Assembly (NCBI GenBank): GCA_030847615.1
Contig: JAUMIR010000001.1
Coordinates: 33,479,501-33,543,500 of the forward strand
DNA length: 64,000 nucleotides
DNA from: Gambelia wislizenii
Taxonomy: Eukaryota > Chordata > Lepidosauria > Squamata > Crotaphytidae
Direction: 5' to 3'
The notes beneath the pieces are model-generated. The model was not told the DNA's origin and did no database searches. It saw nothing but the letters and a program-made list of their open reading frames with translations. How positions within the stretch are numbered: position 1 is the first letter of the stretch; every line of letters begins with the position of its first letter. Positions 1 through 10,540 of the stretch are shown here, one piece after another. Both the position numbers and the translations under genes were made by a program.

Positions 1-2227
1 AAATGTGTTAGACATGAAGCTGAAATTAACTCTACCACCACAACCAACAACAGCAAAATCAGAGTTTCCACTGAAATTTCTCCTAGCAGGAAAGCCGGGC
101 AATAGTTGGAGTATTGATTCATTCCCACGTTTGTAATTAGGTTTTGTCTTGGGCGTTTGTCTTGAGGGGTGACATTTCTCAGGAATGTCTTAAACATTCT
201 GATATGCCAAGTGTTGTAGCTGCTGCTAATTCAGACTTAGCATGCTTTCTACATATGAATGTTTTTCAAGCTACCTGGTGTGGAGAACTGACACCCCTCA
301 CCCCTCATGTGCCTGGTACTAGAACTATATTTGTGTCATACTATTATTGTATTTGTTTAGTTACTGAGAAACTCACCATGAGCCGGTAGACAACAACAAT
401 CTATCACTTTGAGTAGCATTGTCCTATACTTAATTAAGCTATGTGTTTCAGTTTGGAAGGGTGTAATAATCTTGTAGTTATGTTATCAACCTTGCTCACT
501 GCTGTTGTTTTACTTACCCTCTTCCGTCAGTCTGTATTCTCGCTCCCTGCCCCACCTTTCTCCCCCTTCTGTTCTCTCCTGATCTGTTTGGCTGCTGGAA
601 GGTCCCAGAAAAGATCGATCCCTATTCTTTCCCTCAAATGCGTTGGGGGGAGACTGATTCTCCACCCCCACATTCTGCTAGGACATAAGTCTTAGTGAAA
701 GAACATTTTGCCACCCTAAGGTCTAACGTTACTACTCTTTTCCATCTATCAGCAAGGAGCTATCAAAGCAAAAGGGAGACATTTTGCACCTCAAAGTACT
801 CCCATGTGGTCTTGCTCTGGGAACAACTCAACCTTGCCAGAAGCCTGTATGAACTTGCTCCCCAAAATCCTTTAAATTGCAATCATGAATTCCATCTTAG
901 TTCCAGACAAATCCAGCTTTTCAAAAGCCCTGCACTTAATCATATATAAATAATAATAAAATCCATGAGGTATTTTAGTTGTTGTTCCTCAAGTTACTTG
1001 GAAGCCTGCAACAAGCAATGAATAAAATCCAGGTATGTAGTTAAGATGCCATTAAAATGCCTCCTCCTTGAGAGACGTGACAGTCCTTGGCTCATCACTA
1101 TTTAGGCTTAGAAAGATGTCTAGTCAGTGGTGAAATTAGTTTCTAGATTTGTTTTTCTTCTTTGCTTGTTCTCCATTTTTGTTTGCTCTTGTAGATCCTA
1201 AGCATGCGTGGAATCAAGGAAAATTGACTCCCCCCCCTTTTTGTTTTAATTATTGCATTAACACATGTCAAACTTGGTGTCTACACAGTTTAATTCAACA
1301 CATAAAAAAGCAACAATGGCTGACAGCTGCATGATGAAGTCTGACATTTGGAGTTAAAATTTTTAAAAGGCTTTGCAACTGTCACACAAGATAACAGTGA
1401 TCCTAACGTGGTTTGCCATTTTAACATTTTCTCTCAGTAAAAATTAGTGAAGAGGAGGAATGGGGAGCTGAGCCCTGTAAAATAAAGGGAATAGATCTAT
1501 GTCTGCTAATAAAGGGTGTTTTTTTTTTAATCAATCAGGTGGAGCCTTTTATAATAATTGCATAGATCCATTTTTTGCTACATGCATAATTCTGAATTTT
1601 ATTTCATTTAAAGCCCACATCTGCTTTTATTTAACATAAAGTTCTTTTTATTTTTATTATTTTTTTAAAAAACACACCTTACCAAATGGATTGCCTCAGA
1701 TAAAAGAGAATAGATTATTGTTGATTGATTCACCCTCTTTTCCCCAGCATTGGCAAAGCCCAACATTACTGTGAGAAAGTTCACTATTATTACTTTTTTC
1801 AAGTTGAAGGAACTGTTACTGAGAGTGAGTGACCTGCTCCAGGCAATTTCAGAAGGCATCATCCAGTCATGACCAACATGTGTAAATGAGCAGCGCAGTC
1901 CAAATAGATATAGAATTTTAAAGGAAACTCCCTTATGCTAAGTCAAACTAGTGTTCCATCAAGCTCTGCATTGTCAGAACTAGCTGACAGCACCTTTTTA
2001 CATGGGCATTTTTTGCACCTCTACTCATTGGTAGAGATGTGAAGGCCTGGAGAAAACCTGGAAAAATTCAGAAAAAAAGTTTTTTCCCCCTAAAGCCTTT
2101 TTTTTCTGAAAAATTGAAAATTGATATTTCTTATCTAGCGCTCTTGCATAACATTAAAAGTGGATAAAATTTTACTAGGGATTGTTCTATATTTAATATA
2201 TCCCATGTTCGTGGCACTTTGTGGAGT
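1..2227. other. Unique intron sequence, nothing recognised
   Basis: AT-rich, with short homopolymer runs (poly-C near 1230, poly-T near 1520). The short open frames here have no recognisable product, no splice context and no repeat signature that I can name. Confidence 0.5.
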
Positions 2228-3168
2228 AGAATCATAGAATCATAGAATCATAGAATTGCAGAGTTGGAAGAGACCACGAGGGCCATCCAGTCCAACCCCC
2301 TGCCATGCAGGAAATCACGATCAAAGCATCCCTGACAGATGGCCATCCAGCCTCTGTTTAAAGACCTCCAAGGAAGGGAACCCCACCATGCTCTGAGGGA
2401 GTGTGTTCCACTGCCGAACAGCTCTTACTGTCAAAAAGTTCCTCCTAATGTTGAGGTTGAATCTCTGTTCCTGGAGCTTGCATCCATTGCTCCGTGTTCC
2501 AATCTCTGGAGCAGCAGAAAACAAGCTTGCTCCATCCTCAACGTGACACCCCTTCAAATACTTAAACAGGGCTATCATATCGCCTCTTAACCGTCTTTTT
2601 TCCAGGCTAAACATACCTAGCTCCCTAAGTCTCTCCTCATAAGGCATGGTTTCCAGACCTTTCACCATTTTAGTCGCCCTCCTCTGGACACGCTCCAATT
2701 TGTCAATATCCTTTTTGAATTGTGGTGCCCAGAACAGGACACAGTATTCTAGGTGAGGTCTGACCAAGGCAGAATAGAGTGGCACTATTACTTCCCTTGA
2801 TCTGGACACTATACTTCTATTGATGCAGCCCAAAATTGCATTGGCCTTTTTAGCTGCTGCATCACACTGTTGACTCATGTTCAACTTGTGGTCTACTAGG
2901 ACTCCTAGATCCCTTTCACACGTAGTCTCATTCAGCCAGGTCTCCCCCATCCTATATCTATGCATTTCATTTTTTCGCCCTAAGTGCAGTACCTTACATT
3001 TCTCCGTATTGAATTTCATTTTGTTAGCTTTGGCCCAGCTCTCCAGTTTATCCAGGTCATCTTGAATTTTGATCCTGTCCTCCAGGGTATTAGCTACTCC
3101 TCCTAATTTGGTGTCATCTGCAAATTTGGTAAGTATGCCCCTAATTCCCTCATCAGAGAAGGTGTTCT
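2228..3168 (-). mobile_element. CR1 LINE, 5'-truncated 3' part
   Basis: A non-LTR retrotransposon of the CR1 clade, read on the minus strand. The 3' end lies at 2228 with repeated copies of the ATAGAATC-type tail typical of CR1. An open frame at 3019-2321 encodes the C-terminal part of ORF2 after the polymerase active site, with recognisable CR1 blocks such as [29 protein letters not shown] and SLEKRRLRGDMIALFKYLKG. The catalytic FADD block sits just upstream near 3115-3130, and the copy is truncated at about 3168, before the rest of the reverse transcriptase. The frame is intact to the normal C-terminus, and the copy is very close to the 21-22 kb CR1, suggesting a fairly young insertion. Confidence 0.93.
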
Positions 3169-3224
3169 CTGTTGAGGAAAGGACCTTGGAGTCTGAAGGA
3201 TGCGCAACTTGAGAGCGTTGGTTT

Positions 3225-3375
3225 GTTTGTTTGTAACATTTATACCCAACCGTTCAGTTGACAAGGTTCTCATAATGGCTTACATAATATCTGACCTCAG
3301 GCTTACAGTCTTGTAAAAGAAAAAGAAAGCAGGATGGGGAGGGAAGAGGGAAACAAGTTCCTAATTTTATAAGAT
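3225..3375 (-). mobile_element. LINE 3'-tail remnant (L2-like)
   Basis: A TTTG-repeat followed by sequence reading like the reverse complement of an L2-type tail (TTTATACCCAACC...). This is old and short; the exact family is uncertain. Confidence 0.35.
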
Positions 3376-3534
3376 ACTTCATCCTCTTAAAATAGCCAAT
3401 GGATTATAAGCATTCGAAGCTCCACCTCTTTCTGATTCTTAGTCAGGCCCTGATGAATGGTGCAGGTTCTAGAATTAACTTCCCTGAAGCTCTTTAATGG
3501 TTCATTATCTCCCTTGCTGCTGTAGCAGTAGGGG

Positions 3535-3770
3535 TGATCAGTATGCAAAGGAATCTTGTAGCACCTTTGAGACTAACTGAGAGAAAGAAGTTGTAGCATA
3601 AGCTATTGTAGATTTGGTCTACTTCCTCTGATGCATGGAGTGAACTAGTGCCTAGGAACAGACCTTAGAAGCAGGCTGTTGAATAGCCATAGAAATGCAA
3701 AACTTGTGGATGTGGTGATGAGGTCAATGGTCATTGAAGGACAAAGGCAAGAGGAAAGATGTTACCTATG
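3535..3770 (-). mobile_element. Penelope-like terminal repeat fragment (family 2)
   Basis: It shares its left part (GAATCTTGTAGCACCTTTG) and its downstream block (CCTAGGAACAGA, then AATAGC.ATAGAAATGCAAAA) with the copy at 34.97-35.32 kb. The assignment to Penelope-like elements is an inference from the hammerhead-like core in the same place in both copies, a feature known from Penelope-like terminal repeats. It is decayed, with no coding sequence left. Confidence 0.5.
3596..3634 (-). ncRNA. Degenerate hammerhead-like motif
   Basis: On the minus strand the order is helix I GCAT, core CAGAGGA (consensus CTGANGA with one change), one extra A, helix II GTAGAC...TCTAC, then AATA where GAAA is expected, a GCTT site, and the helix I partner ATGC. 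The architecture matches the copy at 35.03 kb, but two core positions are mutated, so it is probably inactive. Confidence 0.45.
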
Positions 3771-4894
3771 GTCAGGCTGGCTGGATGACCATATGAATAG
3801 TGGAGGGAGTTTTGGGATGTAGTGTGATGCTAGTTGGGAACCAGAAAGATGTGATAAACAGGCCAAGAGTGCCCCTCATGAGATTGGGTGTTAACTAGTG
3901 TTATGTGTAGTGTGCCAGGAAATCATTGTCTTTTTGTTCAACCCACTGTTGATGGAAAGGAATTTGTGGATGTATTCCACAAATATATCACAAATGTAGG
4001 GGGGATGTGAGCAGCAGTTATCTCAGGGTTGCCCAAGGATGGAATATCTGAGTTTATAACTTTTCAGAAGTGCTCCCCCGGTTTCTTCCCTGTGGGGACC
4101 CCAGATTCCAGGTCTAAAGACTGACAGAAACAAGAAGGGCTAGTCCTCTGTCCCATGCAGTCTGGGACAGAACTAAGGATTGCAAAGAAAAATAGTAGAA
4201 AACTCTGGTTGAATAGATGATAATTTTAGTACTGTGAACATCCCAAATATTTTCATTTGCAGATTTGTAGACTCCTGCAGGAGAATGAAATCTTCAACTA
4301 ATATGAAATTGTACCGATAAGCATACAGTAATCCAGAGCAGCTGTTGTTTTAGAAAAACAAGGATAGGAATTTCCCCTCCATTGCTTCTGTACTACATAT
4401 TTCTTGCAGATGGTGGATGAACTATTACTTGGAAATATAGTCAATAAGTCCTTACCTGGATACAGCTTGCATCCAGTTTTAAGGATAGGAACAAAGAAAG
4501 AAAGATATAATGGGCTGCTTTAGGTTAACAAAATCTGAATGCAGAAATAACAACAACAACATAGCATTTGAAGAAGTGGGGAAGATTATGGCATATGAAC
4601 CTGTGCAGTGATGTACAGTCCCTCCCAACCATTTGAGCTTCTCAAGTGTTCCTGTTGTGTCTGAAAAATTCAAATAGGTGAAGCATGGACCCCTTTCCCT
4701 GTCAGTTCTCCACCTTAAATGTCCACAACAGAAAACAAAACAACCCAGAAAGCCTTATCTGCCTTGAGGAAGAGGAAGTATAACAAAAATATAAGAAACT
4801 GCCTTGTGTTAGGTCAATCTGCAATTTGTCTGTTTTCACTGGGAGACGTTCTCTGAGATCTCAGAAGAACTTGGAAATTGAAATAATTTTTGAT

Positions 4895-4970
4895 TACAGT
4901 TGTCAGAATCTTTGAGCCAGCATGGCCAGCGTCCAAAGGAATGGGAGATTTTGGGAATTGTAGGCTTAAA
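4895..4970. repeat. Short palindromic MITE remnant
   Basis: Contains a CAGTTGTCAGAATCTTTGAG...CCAGCATGGCCA...GGGAATTGTAG layout, like the common 'ACTACAACTCCCA' palindromic repeats of amniote genomes. Family not named; decayed. Confidence 0.35.
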
Positions 4971-4990
4971 AATTATCTTCTTCCAAATTT

Positions 4991-4991
4991 G

Positions 4992-5029
<38 letters not shown>
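4991..5029. repeat. Compound microsatellite (GT)n(GA)n
   Basis: About nine GT units pass directly into about ten GA units. Confidence 0.95.
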
Positions 5030-5030
<1 letters not shown>

Positions 5031-5279
5031 TCCATTTCCCAGCCCTGCTACCTGAGATCCTTTAAAGTTGAAATGTGAGGACTGGCCCTGGTGTTTTCAG
5101 TGCTTCTGTTCAACTGTTTTCTCTTCCACAGTCCTCTTGTCTAACTAGTACTGAGTTCACCTCTTATTCCTTTGTCATGGTAAGACTTCTTCTTTGTCTT
5201 GAAAGGGGACAAATACTTTGGGAGGCCTAGGTAGCGCCAAAAGTAGGATATGAACACCTCCCTTTGAAGGAGGCCTAGC

Positions 5280-5760
5280 TCATAGAATTACAACATTGGA
5301 GAGGGGCCTTTAGTTCATCTGGTTGAATTTTCTATTTCATGCAGAGAAATTATAGTATGAGTACCCACAATAGATGGTTATCTAGCCTCTGTTTGAAAAC
5401 CTCCAGTGAGTGAGAAGCTCACTGCTTGATAATTAATTCCTTTGTCAAACTTCTTTTGCCCTGAAGATTTTTCTCCTAATGTTCAGCGAAAATCTCCTCT
5501 CCTGGAATGGAAGCTCACTAGTTCTCGTACAATTTTCTGGGGTAGCAGAAAACAAGGCTTTCCCCCTTCTTTCATGAGCTGGAAGTATTTCTTCATGTGG
5601 CTTCTGAATTATGGTTCTTTGGCAGTTTCAAAAGAATTATGGTTCTAAAATTGCATTAGCCTTTTTTGCAGTTGCATAACACGGTTGGGTCATGTTTAGC
5701 TTGTGACTGACTAGAGTCCTGAAATCCATTTGATTATGTTGCTGCCAAGCCAGGGTGTTT
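5280..5760 (-). mobile_element. Old CR1 fragment
   Basis: Read on the minus strand it follows the CR1 3' end layout. The tail side begins CATAGAATTACAACATTGGA, the AGCCTCTGTTTGAAAACCTCCA block lies at 5386-5405, and the equivalent of the GAACTTCTTCCTAATG stretch lies at 5450-5480. It ends in a block matching the ORF2 '[10 protein letters not shown]' region near 5690. It is much more diverged than the 2.2-kb copy. Confidence 0.75.
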
Positions 5761-8227
5761 CATCCTGTACTTATGCCTGCCTCCATCCCTTCCTAACTTA
5801 TAATGACTCCAGATTTTTCACTGGAGAAGTTTGTAGTTTGAGCATACCTCATTCATTTCACGATGATAACTCGTTGTGGGCCATCGATGTAAACATACAC
5901 TGAATAATATTATACAATCCATAATCCAGAAAATGTGTTTACAGAGCAAATAGCTTGAGGTGACTCATGTAAATGAGCCAGACAGTGCACTGAAAAAAAC
6001 CCATACATACACTACCATGCTTATTGGGTAGTGGTGGTGCAGAGAAGTCCTTCTTAATGGCTACAGCCCAACTTAGAGGATCCGTCAGTGGAAGTGGAAC
6101 AAGACTCCAGCTCCAAGAAAACTGAAGGGAAAATTTTGCCACATACGTCTCCACATATACAATACTCTCTGTTTGGATGGGGGAAGGGCTAGGATGTAGA
6201 AAAACAAACCTAGAACCATATGTAGACAGATTTTTTTTTCCTGATCCCACCACATGAAACTGAGGCACTAAAAGGAAGAAAAAAAATTCCATTTTAAAAT
6301 TTCATACATTTATCCCTACAGGTTTGAAATACTCATGTGGCTCATTGACTGCCCTCGCTCAGTAAGAATCTAGCATATATGAAGGAATTGCTGAAGAGAT
6401 ACTTTCCCTCTAGACCTTTTTATATTGTAAAATTCCTTCTGATCAGGTTGCCAAGTTCACTCAAAAAAAAATATCTCTTGGTGCTATCAAGTTTTTGTAA
6501 GGTGGCTCCTTTCCCCTGGTTGTTATTTGCCATTATATTTCTCTGGCTTGTAGCCATTGGGTCCAACCCAGAGCAAGTTAGCAAGCTCGAGTCCTGTTGA
6601 AACTGATAGGGGCTAAGCACTTAATGGTACAATTTCATCTCATTGATTTCAGTGTAACCTAAGCATACTTGAGCTTCTCTGGGTTGTAGCCATTGTGCAT
6701 GAGTAGTACTTTGACACATCATACCACTCCGTTTTCTTAATTCAGATTTCTCATTCTAGAAGTAGTATACAGAGTATAGCATTTGGCTTGCCTATGTTGG
6801 AGATGGTGTCAGAAGAAATAAACTTTTCATCTAACTCAGCACAATGTTCTTTAAAAACAGTATTATGCTGTCTCATATCATTCTAATACAAGATAATCCT
6901 GAATTGGATGATACAGAAAAATTGTGTTGTCACATACAAAAATGTTCCGAACTAACTTGGCAACTTGTATAGCATAGGTAGTTATCACATTTTGCTCTAG
7001 CTATTGAATGTAGAGGGGGCAAGACCCTTTGAAAGTATAGTAACGTGTTTTTTTCCTTAATAGTAATAACTGAAGCTGCCAAATTCCAAGAGATAAGTTG
7101 CCTTAAAACTAAGTGATGATTGCTGTTAGGATGTAGTACAAAGTCCATGCATTTTGGTTGGCAGTTGCTGCATTGTTTCAGGAATTCCTGCCATTTCAAG
7201 AATATAAACATGGTTTTAGTTGTGTGTTTCAGTTAATGGCAAAATGTCGTCTTCTTTCTCTTCCCTCTCCACCCCGAATATCTGTTTATTGCTTCTTTTA
7301 CAGTAAAGAAACCAAGCTAGCAGCTCTGTGTGCTTCATTGCACCAACTCAAAGAAAGAAATATAGACAAGCCACAGTACAAAGATTTCTTCTGACACAGT
7401 AAGATAGGAAAGGGCATTTCCTCTTAACGACAAGGGCATTTATACCAGCCTATGTCAAAAGACATCTCCTTAGTAAAGCTTGTCTGCACTACTTTTGTAT
7501 GTTAGTGCAATGATGCACAGAGGGACACTTTCATTTTAATTCCATTTCACCTGTTAAAACAGAGATTGTACACTTTCTGTTTGTTTCCAGACTGCAATGC
7601 CTTCAAGATGTACCATTCTTCCTCACCAGTTAGCAGTCAACATTTGGGGGCTTGTGTCCAGCTTTAAAGCTGTGACTTGTCTTGCCATGTGGCAGAAGTT
7701 AGTTGTTAGAATCTAACTGACAGCATTTCTCCACACGCCAGTTTCCCTGTAGTTTCTGCTATCAAGTAAGTTGTCCTGTCCAGATGAGTGACCCAGTTCC
7801 AGTTGTCTTGGGACTGTGTATCACAGCTTACTCAGAAAACATTTCCATGAACAGTGTGTATTCCCTTCCTGTGGAAGGAATGCTGTTGCGTACCTGGCCT
7901 TCTGGAGTTCAGCGGCTGTCAAATAAGCAGAGAACACAGTACTCAGACTGAATGTAAAGATGGCACTTTAGCCAATGCTTTTGTGACCATGTGCTGCTCC
8001 CCCCCTTGACAACTTGGCACCATTTTTCACTCAGTCTGTAAACTGCATCCCTTGATTATCTGACAGGGTTGGGACCAGAGCATATAGGTCTATATTTTGA
8101 AGATTTCTGCTTTTTTACAGTGCTCTGGCCCCTAACTTGTTGAAAAAGTAGAGGGTGCCTGTATAAGGTCAATGAGGCTAAGAGACACTGATGGGCCGAA
8201 GGCTGCTTGGATTATCATTGAGTGATG
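5761..8227. other. Mostly unique intron sequence
   Basis: No coding exon recognised. A short palindromic repeat lies near 6545-6690. At 7303 an acceptor-like TTCTTTTACAG precedes a short open frame that stops within 93 bp; I do not recognise it as a gene. CA-poor and AT-rich overall. Confidence 0.4.
6545..6690. repeat. Short inverted-repeat element remnant
   Basis: Two arms, GTAGCCATTGGGTCCAACCCAG and the later GGGTTGTAGCCATTG region, flank a block with CCTGTTGAAACTGATAGGGG and CATTGATTTCAGTGTAACCTA. This matches a widespread short MITE-like repeat of reptile genomes that I cannot name. Confidence 0.4.
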
Positions 8228-8420
8228 ATTTGAACATGGGTCTCCTAGATCCTCAGCCATGGAAACCCATTGGGTGACCTTGGGCAAGTCACACTCTCTC
8301 AGGGGAAGAGGAAAGCAATAGCAATCCTATTCTGAATGCATCATGCCAAGAAATCCCTGTGATAGATTCACCTAACAGTTGCCATAAATTGGAAATGACT
8401 TACAGGCATACAACACACAC
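8228..8420 (+). mobile_element. Sauria-type SINE (tRNA-headed), 5' part decayed
   Basis: The body has the run CCATGGAAACCCATTGGGTG, GGGCAAGTCACACTCTCTCA, a GGAAAGCAATAGCAA block, GCCAAGAAA and a tail of ACA repeats. This is the layout of squamate Sauria SINEs, whose 3' end resembles RTE-BovB. It would be mobilised in trans and does not encode protein. Confidence 0.7.
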
Positions 8421-8467
8421 TCCTTGATCCTAGACCTGCATTCCATACAGGACATCTCACGTAATTA

Positions 8468-9039
8468 CAGTTGGCCCTGCACATTGGAAGTGAAAAAAAT
8501 GTGAATATCATAAGTCTCCCCCGCCAAAAAAATATGCATGCTACAAACTCCTGTCAACAGTGTCAGCTTGTCACTCCCTTTCCATCCTTGCCACCACAAT
8601 GCATCAGTCAGATTTTAAACCGCTTCCCCATCCCACTCCTCTCAATCCTCCTCTCCTTCCAACAGCACTAGCCAGTGATTCACTTTCCCAGGGAGTAGGA
8701 GGAAGACAAGTGGGGTGGGGAGGTTGATGGGCTGGGAAGAGGTTTAAATTCTGGCTGAGGCCTCATGGTGGCAAGGTTGGAAAGGGAATGAGTGGTGCTT
8801 TCGGAAGGAGAGGGGATTGAGAGGAAGAGGAGTGGGGCAGGGAAGGGGTTTAAAATTGGGTCAAGGCATTGTGATAGCAAGGAGGTAACAGCCTGATGCT
8901 TTTGGAAGGACAGGAGATTGAAAGGAGGATTGGGAGAAAGAGGAGTGGGGTGGTGAGGTGTAGCTAGTTAAGCACCAGCTACAAGCTTGCAAATAATCAA
9001 ATCCGTGAATGAGAAACCCACAAATGTAAGGGCCCACTG
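8468..9039. mobile_element. Tigger-like MITE with enlarged core (M1, 572 bp)
   Basis: The terminal inverted repeats start CAGTTGGCCCTGCACATT and, on the other strand, CAGTGGGCCCTTACATTTG. They are flanked by TA on both sides (8466-8467 and 9040-9041), as expected for Tc1/mariner-Tigger insertion. The usual ~230-bp family core is replaced by about 500 bp of imperfect repeats: a CCTTGCCACCACAATGC block near 8588 appears inverted at about 8760-8780 and again at 8870-8885, and an AGGAG(T)GGGG(C/T) block recurs. It has no transposase. Confidence 0.8.
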
Positions 9040-9059
9040 TATAGCTGTGATATTTTTAC

Positions 9060-9330
9060 TGTCTACTCATACAGTTTGCCAGCATGTCAGAGTTGGAAGT
9101 GACATTAAAAGTAATTTAGTTCAACACTTTTGCTCAGTGAAAGGTCTGCAGTGCAGGATGCAATTGTATCTGACAGACGGCCATCCATGCTATGATTATA
9201 TACCTGCAGCATGTGAGAGTTCACCACTGCCCAAGGTAGTCTGTTCCACTGTTCACCAGCTTATACTATATGGAAATATCTCATAGATCGTGACTCTACA
9301 CAGCTTATGTGGAGCATAATTCCCTGTGAA
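9060..9330 (-). mobile_element. Old CR1 fragment
   Basis: Read on the minus strand, it keeps the order AGAGTTGGAAGTGAC (tail side), CTGACAGACGGCCATCC and GTTCCACTGTTCACCAGC, which are the diagnostic CR1 3' end blocks. Heavily diverged. Confidence 0.65.
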
Positions 9331-9522
9331 CACAAACACACCTCTGTGCTGCTCCAACCCCAGGAAAGCAGTTGTCAAGACCCAGGGGTCAGAAATCGGG
9401 AGATGGTCATGCAAAACCAGCTGCAGTTTTGTAGCCCAGAGAAGAGAACTGAGATTCCCTTTCTGGATCTCCAATGAGTTGCTTCAGCAATCTCAGCTCT
9501 TTTCCCCAGCTCTCAGAATAGT

Positions 9523-9935
9523 AGAGTCATAGAGTTGGAAGAGACCACAAGGGACATCTAGTCCAACCCCTTACCCCACAGGAATACACAAAAAAGCATA
9601 CCCGACATATGGCCATTGCTGTTTAAAAATTTCCAAAGAAGGAGACTCCACCACACTACGAGGCAGTACTTTCCACTGCCGAACAGCTCTTACTATCAGG
9701 AAGTTCTTCCTAATGTTTAGGTGGCATCTTTTTTCCTATAATTTGTGTCCATTGCTCCATGTCCTAGTCTCTGGAGCAGCAGAAAGCAAGCTTGCTCCAT
9801 CCTCTGTATGACATCCCTTCAAATATTTAAACATGGCTATCATGTCCCCTCTTAACCTTCACTTCTCCAGGCTAAACATACCCAGCTCCCTAAGTTGCTC
9901 TGGACACTCTTCCCAGTGCCCTAAGATGCATCTTC
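9523..9935 (-). mobile_element. CR1 3' end fragment
   Basis: The tail side begins AGTCATAGAGTTGGAAGAGA at 9523, followed by CATCTAGTCCAACCCC, the GAACAGCTCTTACTATCAGG block and the AGCAGCAGAAAGCAAGCTTG block. All are collinear with the reverse complement of the CR1 ORF2 C-terminus and 3' end. The encoded frame is broken by several indels. Confidence 0.85.
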
Positions 9936-10299
9936 ACCATTCACTAGCAGGGTTCCATAATGCCTCTTTTTCTGCTTCCTAACTAAATATCTATAAAGTT
10001 ATGTAACCTGGCTGGTGATAGAGAATTCCGGCTGTAACTTTTTAGAGAAGAACTCCCCAAATCCATCCATCAGTTGATCCAGGGTTGACATTTTGAGGAA
10101 ACATCCTCATGCTATTTCTTCTCCAGGAAAGTCTGTGTGACTTGGGCGGGCTTAACTTCACAGCCTTAATTGCTCACTCTGAAAGAAAGGGAAATGCAGC
10201 AAAGTTGCCTTGGAGAAGTTCCCAGTAGCTGCAGAACTGCAGTTTGTTACTGCCTAGTTGCCTCCCCTATCCTTCCCCTGAGCTAGTAATTGGCCATGG

Positions 10300-10363
10300 C
10301 CGTTTTCCCATCATTTGTGTGACAGTCCTTCACATATTTGAAGGTGTCTATCATGCCCTTCAT
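10300..10363 (-). mobile_element. CR1 scrap interrupted by a SINE
   Basis: TTCACATATTTGAAGG and CTATCATGCCC match the reverse complement of the CR1 'ALFKYLK' region. The match stops where the 5S-headed SINE begins. Confidence 0.45.
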
Positions 10364-10540
10364 GCCTAGTTAGTATTTGGATGGGGGACTGCCAATGAAT
10401 ACCAGGTGCTGCTATAGGCTATAGTTCAGAGGAAGGCAATGGCAAACCACTGTATCCTTTGCCTAAGAAAACCCTATGAAATTCATGGGGTTAACATATG
10501 TCACAAGCGAGTTGAAGGCACAAATGCACACATCATGTCT
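10364..10540 (+). mobile_element. 5S rRNA-headed Sauria-type SINE
   Basis: The first about 55 bp (GCCTAGTTAGTATTTGGATG ... GAATACCAGGTGCTG) match the 3' half of 5S rRNA, including the internal promoter region. The body that follows (GGAAGGCAATGGCAAACCAC, AAGAAAACCCTATGAAATTC, GAGTTGAAGGCACA) is the Sauria SINE body with an ACA-type tail. The head is truncated and mutated, so this is not a functional 5S gene. Confidence 0.8.

Larger units (their letters stand above)
3771..5279. other. Intron sequence with few recognisable repeats
   Basis: Mostly unique. It contains a short palindromic repeat remnant at about 4895-4970 and a GT/GA microsatellite at 4991-5029. No coding signal was recognised. 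Confidence 0.45.

Noticed and set aside
1149..1334. Short open frame with hydrophobic start
   Set aside because: No splice context or recognised product; one of many chance frames in AT-rich intron.
7303..7394. Acceptor-like TTCTTTTACAG followed by a short open frame ending in a stop
   Set aside because: It could be a terminal exon, but the product is unrecognised, no partner exon is seen and it lies within the inferred SRBD1 intron. Not enough support.
10364..10419. 5S rRNA gene
   Set aside because: Only the 3' half is present, mutated and fused to a SINE body; it is a SINE head.
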